From Pseudeuparius sepicola (taxonomy: Eukaryota > Arthropoda > Insecta > Coleoptera > Anthribidae): a stretch of DNA of 64,000 nucleotides. Below are positions 1 to 11,912 of the stretch, piece by piece. Both the position numbers and the translations under genes were made by a program. How positions within the stretch are numbered: position 1 is the stretch's first letter; each line of letters opens with the position of its first letter. The DNA is taken from the NCBI GenBank assembly GCA_963920635.1, contig OY987306.1, positions 11,364,001-11,428,000 on the forward strand. Direction: 5' to 3'. A model generated the notes under the pieces. That model saw nothing but the letters and a program-made list of their open reading frames with translations. It ran no database searches and was not told the DNA's origin.

Positions 1-245
1 GAGCTACAGAGATCTGATGAAATAGCAAAAAATCACTCTTTTCAAAATATCTAGTGAGCCATGAACTTTTTTAAAAATCCAAAAGGGGTATTACATTGAG
101 CATTCAAAACAGCAATTATTTTCTCATTTAACCTTTGTTCTAGCTCTGCTAGTTTCCGAGATCCCCATAGTGGTCATCGAAAAAACTCAAAAAGTTAACC
201 TTAAACCTAACCACCCCCCATGGAAAACCCCTAGCTACGGCCCTG
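1..245. mobile_element. Right end of a hAT-type element (copy 1, cut by the window start)
   Basis: This matches 3878-4150, including the terminus ctagctacggccctg (inverse of CAGGGCCGTAGCTAG). It includes one arm of the fold-back element. A stretch of about 25 bp containing caccctgtatattt, present at 4064-4090, is missing here. Confidence 0.7.
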
Positions 246-249
246 GTAT

Positions 250-539
250 TGAATCAGATTGAAATGGATCCGATTGAGTTATGTCAAATCTTTTATAATT
301 CTACATTAACATCATCAGTACTGAATCCTACGGTTTTCAATCCTCTCTAGGCACATTAACTTATTGTACTTATTCCACAGTAGTAGGTTGGTGCACATTC
401 TGGCCAACTTCTATTTGGAAAGCGGCTTGACTTGAAATTATAATTTCACTCTGCGGGGTTTACGCCGTCTATTTGAGTCCGCTCCAGTGAATTCAAACCT
501 CTCTCAATCAGATCGAACGCGTTGATATAAACGTAGTCT
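250..539 (-). mobile_element. MITE with AGACTACGTTTAT ends (copy 1)
   Basis: The reverse complement of the element at 4175-4474, sharing ggtttgaattcactggagcg and the end aaacgtagtct. Noncoding. Confidence 0.65.
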
Positions 540-1239
540 TTATGCTATATAAATCTATAAATCACTTTACGTAGAAATACGATTATAAATCACTGTGTTG
601 TACAAGTACCTATACTAACTATTACTTTTCTACTATGCAAACTTAAAACAACCCTTCTCCATTTCTCCAAAAGACCGTCCGTACTTACATCACACAAATT
701 AATGGCCTACTAAAACCAAGAAGTTGGTGAACTTTTCTACACAATGAGCAGTCAAGTCAGCATTCAAGGTATTTATGGAGCAACCCACAGGGTTCATTAC
801 TATGCCGACCTCTTTGTCCTAAAGATTCTTAATACGTTTTCCTTGCAAAACCAGAGAATACTTTTAAAGCCGAGTGTTAGCTGCTTTCGTGATATGATCG
901 CAATAATACTTTTTAATTGAAAAAAATTAAATTTATAAAGGGGAGCAATTTTATTATTAGGTAAAGAGAGTGTAATGTCGTTCGGGGTTTTATAAGATTT
1001 AGTACACTAATGGATGTGGTAATTTCTGACTATATTTAGTATTAAGTTGAAACTGTTTAATAAAGATTTCTTAGTTATTAACAATAAAATGAGCAACATT
1101 TAGATAAAAAAAACTATAAAGGTTACAAACTTTAGATTTAGTAGGTACAACGCACGCATTCGCTAAGAAATAATTTTCCAAAATTCAAACCATAAGGGGC
1201 TGAAATGGGGGTTCAAATTTCAAAATAATATTTATTTAT
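540..1239. repeat. Duplicated block (copy 1)
   Basis: This block matches 4475-4766 plus 6491-6870 with few differences, for example aaagaccgtccgtacttaca and gtaatgtcgttcggggttt. Copy 2 is split by a 1.7-kb insertion. No coding frame is seen. Confidence 0.75.
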
Positions 1240-1355
1240 GTACCAAGGCACTGAAGTTCAACTTTTTATGACTCATGAGGAATTTAGTTGCCGAGGCCTC
1301 TGGCCGAGGCAAATAAACCACATGAGTCATAAAAAGAACTTCAGTCCCGAGGTAC
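1240..1355. mobile_element. 116-bp palindromic MITE
   Basis: The left arm gtaccaaggcactgaagttc and the right arm gaacttcagtcccgaggtac are inverted copies. The match continues through ttttatgactcat to a centre rich in gccgaggc. The RNA would fold into one long hairpin. Confidence 0.65.
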
Positions 1356-2364
1356 ATATTATATATTTTTTGAAATCGGAAAAAAGGTTTATTAGGCAAG
1401 AAAATAATAATAAGGGATCACCCGTCCATGAACCGACTATGCGCGGCGTTGCTTGACTTTGACGATCGCTCTACCTAGGTCAAGTATGACAAGACACGGC
1501 ATGCACCTTCGAACAGAAAAACCAAACTGCTGCTTGTTTTGCAGCCTCCATAACAAATCTATTGATATTCAAACTTACTAAAATATGTATACTGAAGGAT
1601 TGTGCTGCTATAGGTAACAATTTCGCAATGTGTACGAAAAGTTAAATGGGCCTTTTGTGGCTGGGTTTTGAATATTTGGTCACTTTTGACGGGCGATGGC
1701 TCCGCGTCTGACGTTTGATGTTTACATCTCGCCAAGGCCTACTTATCGAAAAAATCGTACAATAATGGAGTACTTCAGTGCCGATTTCTGAGCTCTTAAT
1801 GACGATTTTGGGACACTTCACTGCCGATTTCAAGAGAAAATATTTTAACGTTTTTTATAAGTAATTATTCAAAATATACCTATTGTATAAAGTATAATTA
1901 TATTAGTACTCTTTATGATGATTAAAATATGTTGTTTTGATTATGTAAGTTGTATAATTTCTCAACCTACAAAACTAATACCAACAAAAATTTTGGACCT
2001 ATGTTGCATTTCTGAACTAAAATAATTTCCATTTTACACAAAACGACAACCAAGACATTACATTATTTATGGAACCCACCCGTATAAATTATTTCAAATT
2101 TCCCGCCTCATTTAGGGTTGAAAATGGCAGCCGAATTATTCCCCCGGTCGGAGTTCTCTTTTTGCGCGGTTTAGATTGCTATGATAAAAAATCAGGCAAA
2201 TATCTGATGACAGGCAAGTTTTACGAGAAAATGATCAAAACAAGGTTGTATAGAACATAATGTCGTATACACAGTAAAGAATAATTGTAAGTATGAATTG
2301 CTCATCATCCTCACTAGGCTGCTGATTGTCTGACTAAGGCTGGAATTCGTGTAGTTGTTATTAG
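1356..2364. other. Intergenic stretch, no feature recognised
   Basis: AT-rich sequence. The longest frames (for example 63 codons at 1642-1833, minus) have no recognisable motif and no repeat partner that I noticed in this window. Confidence 0.4.
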
Positions 2365-2564
2365 GTATAACCCAGGGCCGTATATAAGGAAGGGTTTAGG
2401 GGATTCAAACCCCTCCCCCCCATGATGGTATATATAAAATTAATTAACACGCCCGGCGCCCTCCAAAATGGAAAAATTAATAATCGTGCTGGCCGATTGT
2501 ACTGCCTGGATGATTGTAACATGTAACATGCCATCAAGGTCAAGCGTTTGCGTTTGGCAAAATA

Positions 2565-4070
2565 CAGGGTGAGTTTTTTTTCGATGATCACTATGGGGAT
2601 CTCGGAAACTAGCAGAGCTAGAACAAAGGTTAAATGGGAAAAGAATTGCGGTTTTGAATGCTCACTGTAATGCCCCTTTTGGATTTTTAAAAAAGTTCAT
2701 GGCTCACTAGATATTTTGAAAAGAGTGATTTTTTGCTATTTCATCAGATCTTTGTAGCTCCGTTATTTCTGATTATACAGAAAAACTGTTGAAACAAAAA
2801 TTGTAGATAATTTTGGGCTTAATAAGATAATCCTATCCAATTTTTTATGTTGTTTGTGATTTTTGAGATGTGACATAAACTTGTGTTTTTTAAATATAAA
2901 TCATAGTTGGAGGTGGCCTTATCAAATCGGCCATTTTTTGAGCTTCCCAAAGATATAATACTCGGCATAGTTATTATAAAAATAAAAGAGCTATGGCTAA
3001 TTTTCTAATTTTTTTTAAATTTTCACATAGACATTTAATATTTTCATAATTACGTTCTATTTTATAATTAGACATACTTCAAACTTTCAAATATTTTATT
3101 TTTAGCTGGTAACAACAGTAACAAAATAAAACAAAAATTATCATGATGGAGGTCCACCACATAATTATTTGCCCGTAAGAAATTACCTAGATCAGCTCTA
3201 TCAAAATTTGGATAGGGAGAAATAGACCTATTTCCTGGTCGCCCCAATCCCCCCATTTTGTCTGTTTTGGATTTCTTTTTGTGGGGAACAGTACAAAACA
3301 ATGTATGAGACAATTGTTGAATTAAGAGCAGCTGTTTTAGAAGCAATTGCCGCAGCATTGACAGGCGCTCTCTAAGAAAGGCGACAAATTCAGTTTTAAA
3401 AAGATGCAATATTTGCATAAATAATGGTGGATTGTTTGAACACATTTTTTATTTTAAAAGGTGACCTTTTAAAATAATAATAATTTGAATTTGAGTTTTT
3501 TAATTTTTGGTTTATTTTGTTACATTTTGTTACCAGCTAAAAATAAAATATTTGAAAATAAGTATGTCTTAGTATAAAATAGAACGTAATTATGAAAGCA
3601 TTCCATGGCTGACTATGTGAAAATTTTAAAAAATCAGAAAATTTGCCAGCTCTTTATTTTTTATAATAACTATGCCGAGTATTATATCTTTGGAAAGCTC
3701 AAAAAATGGCCAAGAGAAGTCCACAGCCAACTATGATTTACATTTAAAAAACAAAGATTTATGTCATATCTCAAAAATCACAGACAACATAAAAAAATGG
3801 ATCAGATTATCTTATTAAGCCCAAAATTTTCTACAATTTTTGTCTCTACGGTTTTTCTGTATAATCAGAAATAACGGAGCTACAGAGATCTGATGAAATA
3901 GCAAAAAATCACTCTTTTCAAAATATCTAGTGAGCCATGAACTTTTTTAAAAATCCAAAAGGGGCATTACATTGAGCATTCAAAACAGCAATTCTTTCCC
4001 CATTTAACCTTTGTTCTAGCTCTGCTAATTTCCGAGATCCCCATAGTGGTCATCGAAAAAACTCACCCTG
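2565..4070. mobile_element. Long-TIR palindromic element with CAGGGTG ends, 1.5 kb
   Basis: The arms (about 2565-3060 and 3480-4070) are inverted copies of about 500 bp with CAGGGTGAGTT termini next to TA. The centre (3068-3445) holds a 125-codon minus-strand frame without a recognised domain. Single arms recur at 1-190 and 38139-38370. Confidence 0.75.
3068..3445 (-). CDS. Unknown 125-codon frame at the centre of the palindromic element
   Basis: An open frame between the arms, with a Leu- and Gln-rich start (LLLKQLLLIQQL) followed by KKKSKTDKMGGLGRPGNRS. By analogy with other long-TIR elements in this window it could be a scrap of the transposase gene, but I see no diagnostic motif. It may also be chance. 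Confidence 0.25.
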   Translation of the reverse strand: MCSNNPPLFMQILHLFKTEFVAFLRERLSMLRQLLLKQLLLIQQLSHTLFCTVPHKKKSKTDKMGGLGRPGNRSISPYPNFDRADLGNFLRANNYVVDLHHDNFCFILLLLLPAKNKIFESLKYV

Positions 4071-4174
4071 TATATTTTAGGATAATGCTCAAAAAATTAA
4101 CCTTAAACCTAACCCCCCCCCCCCATGGAAAAACCGTAGCTACGGCCCTGGTATAACCTGAGACAAACAGACAA

Positions 4175-4474
4175 AGACTACGTTTATATCAACGCGTTCG
4201 ATCCGATTGAGAGAGGTTTGAATTCACTGGAGCGGACTCAAATAGACGGCGTAAACCCCGCAGATTGAAATTCAATCAGATTTATAATTTCAAGTCAAGC
4301 CGCTATTTCCAAATAGAAGTTGGCCAGAATGTGCACCAACCTGTACTGTGGAATAAGTACAATAAGTTAATGTGCCTACTGATGATGTAAATAATATAGA
4401 ATTATAAAAGATTTGACATAACTCAATCGGATCCATTTCAATCTGATCGAGTTGTCACGAGATAAACGTAGTCT
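4175..4474 (+). mobile_element. MITE with AGACTACGTTTAT ends (copy 2), 300 bp
   Basis: The left end AGACTACGTTTATATC and right end GAGATAAACGTAGTCT are inverted. Other copies lie at 250-539 (inverse) and 45030-45809. Noncoding. Confidence 0.7.
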
Positions 4475-4766
4475 ATGCTATATAAATCTATAAATCACTT
4501 TACGTAGAAATAAGATTATAAATTACTGTGTTGTACAAGTACCTATACTAACTATTACTTTTCTATTATGCAAACTTAAAACAACCCTTCTCCATTTCTC
4601 CAAAAGACCGTCCGTACTTACATCACACAAATTAATGGCCTACTAAAACCAAGAAGTTGGTTAACTTTTCCACACAATGAGCAGTCAAGTCAGCATTCAA
4701 GGTATTTATGGAGCAACCCACAGGGTTCATTACTATGCCGACCTCTTTGTCCTAAAGATTCTTAAT

Positions 4767-6490
4767 AGTTCAGTCAAATGGTAATTTAAGGTGGAAAGTT
4801 TTGGTGTAATTGTTTTTAGTGGTTTATTTTATGTTTTTTGGGGTTCTGAACATGAATCTGAACTTGTCCAACAAAACTTTTCGCGGCAAATATGAGAAAT
4901 CATCAATAAAACCACTAAAAATAGTGTTTTTAGTGGTTTTCACCTTATAACTGGCAATGAAAGCTACTTACGCAAAAAGAGATTCTGTAGTAAAACAAAG
5001 AGAATAAAATTATCTACAATTCAACTCTCTTAACATTTTTTTGTAAGTCGTATGGTTTCCACGCAAAAGAGAATAATTTCAACATGGAGGAACTTCAGTA
5101 ATTTTTTTAAAACAGCAAAAAAGCACCATTAATTTATAATTTTTATTTCATGTAGGTAAATATTATTGTATCTCTAGGCTAATAAAAGCCGTGCATTTCT
5201 GTACAATTTTTATGTATTTATGTATATGAGCCATCTTAGACTTGGCTTCCATGCAGTGATGTGACTGGCGAATATTTCAATTCGAACTTTGCAAATATAT
5301 TGAGAATATTTTGGAAATATTCGGTTCTGGAAAAACGAATATTCGTTTATTTTATATTTCCCGGAAATTATGTGAGAAAGTTCGCATTCAGCCCGAAAAT
5401 TCATTTCTAATATACAGGGTGTCCCATAACTTATCCGCCAGAGGGCAACAGGTGGTACTAGACGTCAAAATATACCGTGTGAACCAAAAATGCCTTAGTA
5501 AAATGTTGCTCGTTTAAAAGATACAGGGTGTTGAAAATGAAACTTGATTTTCAAAAAATTGCAATAATTTCGAAGGTGAGAAATCCGAATTAATTTATTA
5601 TTAATTAGGAAAAATTCAACAAGCGACCGAAAATACTAAAAATGCTGAAAATACCTTCCCGAATGTGAGGCGTCATTTAATAAAGAGCATAAGAAAATGA
5701 CTTGAGGTAAACGGGGGACACCTGTTGAAGTAAATTTCAAAAACATTTTGTATTTTGAATAAATTGCGTTGTATTTTCGAAATTTGGATTTTTTTCGATG
5801 TTTCTTACATCGTCAAAACATTCCCAGCTCCACAGGGTAAAATATTATGCAGAATTTAATTCACCACGAAGTTCGCACCTCTAGGAACTAGGTTCAAACA
5901 AGTACCGAATTCGGATTTCTCACTTTGAAAAACCCAAGTGTGTAAATTTTGAATAAGATACCTTCAACAGTTGTAGAATTATTATTGAAATTTTTCGAAA
6001 AACAAGTTTTATTTTCAACACCCTGTATCTTTTAAACGAGCAACATTTTACCAAGACATTTTTGGCTCACACGGTATATTTTGACGTCAAGTACCACCTG
6101 TTGCCCTCTAGTGGATAAGTTATGGAACACCCTGTATATTCGCCCCTATTCTTAACGTTTTGTAGATTGTATAGCATAACAGCCCCTAATGCAGCGCCCC
6201 TAGTATTTCTTTAGAGGGAACTGGCTGATCTTATATGTTCATTGGAATATTCCTGTCTTCAAAAACTACTTATTTCCCTATTTCTATCATTTCAACACTC
6301 TTTTACGTGGAAACCATACGACGTACAGAAAAATGTTAAGACAGTCAATTTTCTCCTGTTTATTTTACTATAGAGCCACTTTTTGCGTAAATAGCTTGCT
6401 TTGCAGGTTATAAGCTGTAAATCACTAAAACACATTATTTTTAGTGTTTCTTCCACTTCGCACCCCCCTTGTGTACCATTTCACTGAACT
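4767..6490. mobile_element. 1.7-kb TIR insertion with a known empty site
   Basis: The ends AGTTCAGTCAAATGGTA and TACCATTTCACTGAACT are inverted, and subterminal bases (gtcgtatggtttccacg at 5047, cgtggaaaccatacgac at 6305) extend the match. The paralogous block at 540-1239 reads cttaatacg without the insert. The flanks suggest a 4-5 bp duplication (TAAT). No coding. Confidence 0.8.
5415..6134. mobile_element. Palindromic CAGGGTGTCC element nested in the 1.7-kb insertion
   Basis: The left end cagggtgtcccataactta (followed by gccagagggcaacaggtgg) is mirrored by the right end ending ataagttatggaacaccctg, with TA on both sides. The inverted similarity runs through about 130 bp and continues weakly inward. 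Confidence 0.75.
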
Positions 6491-6870
6491 ATAATACGAT
6501 TTTCTTGCAAAACCAGAGAATACTTTTAAAGCAGAGTGTTAGCTGCTTTCGTGATATGATTGAAATAATATCTACTTTTTAATTGAAAAATTTATAAAGG
6601 GGAGCAATTATTGGGTAAAGAGAGTATAATGTCGTTCGGGGTTTCATAAGATTTAGTACACTAATGGATGTGGTAATTTCTGACTATATTTAGTAGGAAA
6701 TTGAAACTGTTTAATAAAAATTCTTAGTTATTAACAATAAAATGAGCTAGATTTAGATAAAAAACTATAAAGGTAACAAACTTTAGATTTAGCAGGTAGG
6801 TACAACGTACGCATTCGCTAAGAAATGATTTTCCAAAAATGGGAGTTCAAATTTCAAAATAAAGTATTAT
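6491..6870. repeat. Duplicated block (copy 2, right part)
   Basis: Continuation of the copy that starts at 4475, after the 1.7-kb insertion. It matches 838-1239. No coding frame. Confidence 0.7.
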
Positions 6871-7290
6871 TTCAGCAATGTCGCAATGTGAAACTTGAGA
6901 ATACTAAACTGACAGATGCATGCATGTAAAAAGTCTATAAATTTTACGAGAATTATCTCGTAAAGGGATTTTTATATTCCACAAAAGGGTGATATATTTT
7001 TTGTACTTGTGTAAATCAAATGGGGTCAGTTTTTTCCGCATTTCATTTGAATAAAACCGTCGTTTTGTCGTAGTAAACGGCCGATAGTGGTTGAAAAATG
7101 GAAATCGCTTTGGGGTTTCCAGCCGAATTGTTCGCAGTTCGCAGGATCCGTGTGCTAGTCGCAGGATATAGGTAATATTTATGAAATTGGATGTTGCCGG
7201 GAGATGGAAACGGATTATTGCTCCATTTTCTTTTCTCATAATATCAACAGTGTGTCTGGTTTTTCTGGTTAACTGCCCTAAAAAAATATA
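6871..7290. other. Stretch without recognised feature
   Basis: It contains a 111-codon minus-strand frame (6904-7239) without any motif I know. Near 7246 a partial copy of the CAGTGTGTCTGG terminus of the neighbouring element appears. Confidence 0.35.
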
Positions 7291-8384
7291 CAGTGTGTCT
7301 GGTTTTTCATGTTAACATCCCTGAAAATTTAAGTGGGCTGCGGGAATTGAATGGGGCATTTTTTTATAGATATGTCCCTGAAACGTCTTCATTTGCGAAG
7401 TATTGGTTTGATCTCGCCGCGAAATCCTGGCCTACTGCGATTTTTTAAAGGGGTGCGTTTGAAACCACAGCGTTAATTAGGACGCGCTAAAACCCCCACA
7501 TACCTACCAAATTTTAACAAAATATATACAGAGTGTTGTATTCTGTAAGGTGACAAAGTTGAGCAAAATAGGAAATTTAAAGGCATCTGGCAAGTCAAGT
7601 ATGCCATAGAATTACGTGGAAACAGTTGAATGATGAAGAGGACCACTCGCAGTATTGATGCGCAAAGATCCAATAAAAAATATACAAGGTGTTCCTCTCT
7701 GTGCCAACTGAAAATGCTAAATTTTTGAAACTTTATACGGGTCAAAAATCGAGTATATCCTGCCAGTCATTAAGTCCATATGAGTTAAGGTGGCTGGTGT
7801 GCCACAACAGTAAACGCGCAGAAAATGTATCATTTTGTTGAGAACGGTCCAATAATTTAAATTGTTTTTATTTGTTGGTTGGCATTATGTAAAAAAACAA
7901 ATTTCTTTTGTGTTTATTAATATTTTTTCGATAATCCCAGGGCATTTTTGACCCGTATAAAGTTTCATAAAAATACCCTGTATATTTTTGTATTGAATCT
8001 TTGCACACCAACACTTTTAGTCCAATTGATCAGCCAACTGTTTTGAAGTAATTCCATGGCACACTTGACGCCAGATGCCTTTAAAATTCATATTTTGTTT
8101 AACTTTGTCTCCCTCCAGAATGGAATTCCCTATATATTTTTGCTGTGTCCTGATTAACGCTGTGGTGTCAGATTTCAAATAAAAAAATGACTATTATATT
8201 TTTTTTTTCGAAAAACGCACCCCTTTAAAAAAAATTCCAGTATTCCAGGAATCCGCGGCAATGCCAAACCAATAGTTCGCAAATGATGACCTTTCAGGAC
8301 CATATCTATAAAAAATTGCCCCGTTCAATTCCCCCAGCGTACTTAAATTTTCAGGGGTGTTAACATGAAAAACCAGACACACTG
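7291..8384. mobile_element. Concentric palindromic element with CAGTGTGTCTGG ends
   Basis: The outer ends cagtgtgtctggtttttcat and atgaaaaaccagacacactg are inverted. Inside, at matching distances from the centre, lie three further inverted pairs: accacagcgttaat (7464) with attaacgctgtggt (8153-8166), the cagagtgtt (about 7527) and aattccctatata (about 8130) pair, and caaggtgttcc (about 7686) with ataccctgtata (about 7974). Noncoding. Confidence 0.7.
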
Positions 8385-8939
8385 TGTGTATAGGAGGAAT
8401 CGATCGGGGCTATTTTTTATAGACATTTGTCCCTGAAAGGTCATCGTTTATTGGTTTGTCATTTTTTTTTTCGAGACAAATGGGGCGTTTTTCAATCGAA
8501 AAAATAACACCGTAATTTTATTCGGCATCCCTCAAAATTATTTCAAATTCGTGCTATAAATCTATGAACTAATGGTAAAAAGTAAAAAGGCCATGAAAGA
8601 GGCAGGAGTGTATTCGGTGCTTTCATTTTGTTACTATGCGGTGAAATACCTATACATCGGAGACGTTGCGCAATATGTATGTACTACAATAATAATAAAA
8701 TTAAAAGTTTAATAGCATAAGGGTAACAAATATGTATTGTGGATCATTCACTTTTAAGGAGACATTTGCACGCTCTGGTATAAAATCGAGATACTTTCAA
8801 CAATTACCAAGTATTTACTCCAATAAATGAATGTTTATTGCCCCAGTATATTCGGTTGTCTAGCCATGTATTTAGTTGCGGAAAATTACTACTTTTAGTT
8901 TGAAGTATCTCTTATTAAATTATACAAATATTTATTCGA
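8385..8939. other. Stretch without recognised feature
   Basis: The first 60 bases repeat the subterminal part of the preceding palindrome (atcggggctattttttatag, then gtccctgaaagg). The rest is AT-rich with no coding motif. Confidence 0.4.
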
Positions 8940-9100
8940 AAAAATGTTTTTAAAACAGATGTTTTTCGAACAGCTGTTTTTTCAAACAGTTTTTTGAACA
9001 AATGTTTTTTCGAACAGATGTTTTTCGAACGGATGTATTTTCGAACAGATGTTTTTCCAACAGATGTTTTTATCGAACAGATGTTTTCGAACAAAATTGC
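8940..9100. repeat. Minisatellite, about 18-bp unit
   Basis: About nine imperfect copies of a unit like ttttttcgaacagatg. The minus-strand frame here (KTSVRKYIRSKNICSKK) is only the repeat read as protein. Confidence 0.8.
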
Positions 9101-9320
9101 GCGACCCACCAAAATATATCGGCAACAATTATTTTTTTGAGCACATTGGAAGCATATACAAAACAGCCATAGAATTTAAAAGTGACGGAGGTGTTTTATG
9201 CTCTTTAGTATAAATGAAGCTTACTTTTAAAAATAAAAATATATAAAAAATATATTTTTACTGTTGCAAATCGATTTACTTAGCCACACGACTGCTTATG
9301 CTTAAAGGCTTAATTTTCTA

Positions 9321-9355
9321 CCGAAAATATATAGCTTTATTATTATTATTATTAG
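9321..9355 (+). mobile_element. 3' tail of a severely truncated LINE copy
   Basis: The stretch gaaaatatatagctttatta followed by (TTA)n closely matches the 3' end of the LINE at 22160-22197 (gaaatatatggctttatta). It is probably a copy with almost all of its 5' part lost. Confidence 0.5.
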
Positions 9356-9387
9356 ACTTTTGCTGTCACAAAAAAATCGGAATTTTA

Positions 9388-9755
9388 CTAAAATCAAATA
9401 ACTCTTACGCCTAATGTAAACAAGAACGTGGGCGTTGAGATTTTCGCCAGAGCCGCACTGAGGCACGACCTTTATTTAATTTTACTTTTACAATTGTTTA
9501 CGTCAAAATATTTCGGAAAAAATTTCTTGTCTTCATTAAAATGAGTCGAAACATCGATGAAATTATTTGTGGCAGTGTCTAAATAGCCGAAAACAACAAG
9601 ATAAAACCGCATAAATTCGCTTTTGCGATCGAGTACATTCCTGTTGCCAGGCCCGCTGATATTTTATGGCCTATTGACCAATCGTCTTATTTCACGGAAC
9701 GACTTCGAACACGTGCTTTTATTTACGCCAGGCGTAAGAGTTACTTGATTTTAGT
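9388..9755 (+). mobile_element. Small TIR element (copy 1), 368 bp
   Basis: The left end is ACTAAAATCAAATAACTCTT and the right end is aagagttacttgattttagt, a near-perfect inverted repeat. The internal sequence is noncoding. A second copy lies at 12896-13252. Confidence 0.72.
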
Positions 9756-10570
9756 ATAGGTGAAAATATGAAAATGAAACTTCTAGGCTTAATGAAAATC
9801 AAAAACCAAGTTTGGAGCTTCTTCTACCTTAAAGCCCAATTGCGAACAGTAGGTGTGTTCGCTAATTTCCAGTTGCAACCAAAATCGATAGATCCAAATC
9901 TAGAAACACGTATCACCGCTTTAAATAAAAATCTATAATAGTCAAAATAAATGCGATAGTTACGTTTCTACTATGGTAATATGCACAAAGAACAGCAGAA
10001 AATATTGTTTGATTTTTTGCATTTCACAGGTTTGGAGGCTATTTATATATATCTTTTTTATATATCCTCTAGACAGAATTTTTTTGCGAACATCCTTATT
10101 TTTGTAAAACGTACAAGATTTAACTAAGATGTTCTTGGATGCTATTAGAAGCATTAAAATATATTAGTTATTATTGCAAGAGCAGATATTTAATACTTCT
10201 TACGTAATTTCTCATATGCAGGCCTGTTTTCCCATTTTCATAGGGTAACAGCTATCGTATCAACCCCATCTGGTGCTTACAGCCAAAACTAACTATTTCA
10301 GCTTTGGATCAATAGCGTATGTATTTAGTTAGTTAACTTCCCGATTTTGACCAGCCAACAGGCCCCCTATTGATTAATTAGAAATGAAGCGATCGCAGAT
10401 TTCTGTTACTTAAAAATATCTATTCCAATATCGTGTAAATTACACCTACTAAGTAAAAACAAATTATAAAAAGATTAAAATTTTGGGATGAATTTTCAAT
10501 AGACTTCTAAACTGGTACGTAGCTGAAACAACAAATTAATCATGACACCACAGCGTTAATCAGGACACAT
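9756..10570. other. Stretch without gene; single terminus of the ACACCACAGCG family
   Basis: AT-rich, with a 64-codon frame without motifs. At 10543-10569 the stretch gacaccacagcgttaatcag matches the inner terminus of the concentric palindrome and the copies near 25988 and 33752. It abuts the Penelope fragment. Confidence 0.4.
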
Positions 10571-11217
10571 GCATTAAACATGTTATGATTAGAGTAACCC
10601 AAATATGTAAAAACAATTACGATGAGTCTTTAGTGGACAACTTGTTAATTAAAAAACAAAACAAAATTCAGTTAAATAATACATATATTAGTAATCCCAC
10701 AAATACTCCCAATTCAATTTTAAAATATAGATCATTAACATTTTTTGGTTCGGTATCTTACAAATTGACTAATATATTTAAAAATTATTACAATATTTCC
10801 TTTAGATGTTCAAACTCCCTTGCAAATTTTTTCATTAGAAATAAAGATAAAATTGATATCTTGGAGAGATCAGGTGTTTACAAACTGACTTGTGGTGATT
10901 GTGACTGTTTTTATGTGGGTAGAACGGAACGAAATTTTAGTACTAGAATTAAAGAACATCTCAGCTGTCTCAGATTAAGCTCTCGCAAATCAAATTTCGC
11001 AGACCACTTGATAAAAACTGGACATTCCTTTAACGTAGGCTTTTCTTAAGGTATTACATGTCTATAACAAGGGACCGATATTAAACAATCTAGAGTCTTT
11101 GGAAATTTATCGTCACTCTCGAAATAACAATAATATTACACTTAATACACAACTGGATTTTGAAGCCTTTCAAACCTTTTCTTACCTTTTTAGAGGATTA
11201 CATTTATGAATCTAGCC
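10571..11217 (+). pseudogene. Penelope-like retroelement, C-terminal part with GIY-YIG endonuclease
   Basis: An open frame at 10585-11049 encodes the linker after the reverse transcriptase and the GIY-YIG domain. GVYKLTCGDCDCFYVGRTER carries the GVY and YVG cores, followed by the conserved Arg in STRIKEHL and then NFADHLIKTGHS. Penelope elements use this domain to nick target DNA. After a one-base frameshift near 11048, the C-terminus continues (VYNKGPILNNLESLEIYRHS) to about 11209. The reverse transcriptase is missing, so the copy is truncated at its 5' end. At 11217 it is broken by the 5.9-kb element, and its 3' part resumes at 17169. Confidence 0.8.
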
Positions 11218-11912
11218 CACAGAAAATATACGCTACGCGGACAGAAGTTCCACACAATGTAATTATTTGGAAGCCCGAAAGGAAGCCGGCTCTCGAAAGC
11301 CGGCTTACCCTGGCTTTCAGCAGTGTCTATAGAAGAATTCTTCCATAGTTCTGCCTTGACGGCCGTGGTTTTCATTACTCAATACTAGGCGGCAGCACGC
11401 TAGGAAAAAGCATCCGAAAGCGGCGTTGCCGGATTGTGCAAACAGTCGGTGGTTTTACCGAACTATAAAAATAAAGAGTAAAATGAGCTTGCCCATTTAG
11501 AATCCAAGGTTAACAGTGACGCTGTCAGCAGTAACTATAGAATTCTTCCCTCGAGAGATTTATTTTTTTCGTCGTTTTTGGAAAGGGCATTCAATAATTA
11601 TTTTACGAATCCGTGGCTGAAAAAAATTACTGCGCAAAAACCACCCCTGCACCCCTCAAGGAACAAAATAATAACTACATTATTCTTGTATTCTTGGTCC
11701 GATTATCTGCGCCGTTTTTAGCAACGACGTTCCAAATGATTCCAGATGCATGAACATGAGAAAAATTTACAAGCAAAAATTATCCCTTCCAACTTCCAAC
11801 CCTCGGATAGATTGCTTTTGGTCCGACTATGATAGTTTTTTGAAAGCCTAGCCACTATAACTCTTATTTCACGAATCCGTGGTAGAAAAAAATCATCGTA
11901 CAAAAGCTACCC

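Larger units (their letters stand above)
2373..4150. mobile_element. hAT-type element (copy 2) carrying a fold-back element
   Basis: The left end CAGGGCCGTATATAAGG and right end TAGCTACGGCCCTG are flanked by an exact 8-bp duplication GTATAACC (2365-2372 and 4151-4158). The inner 2565-4070 is a long-TIR palindrome. There is no transposase. A partial copy at 1-245 also contains the palindrome arm. Confidence 0.8.

Noticed and set aside
8915..9112. 65-codon Lys/Ser-rich minus-strand frame
   Set aside because: It is the minisatellite read as protein.
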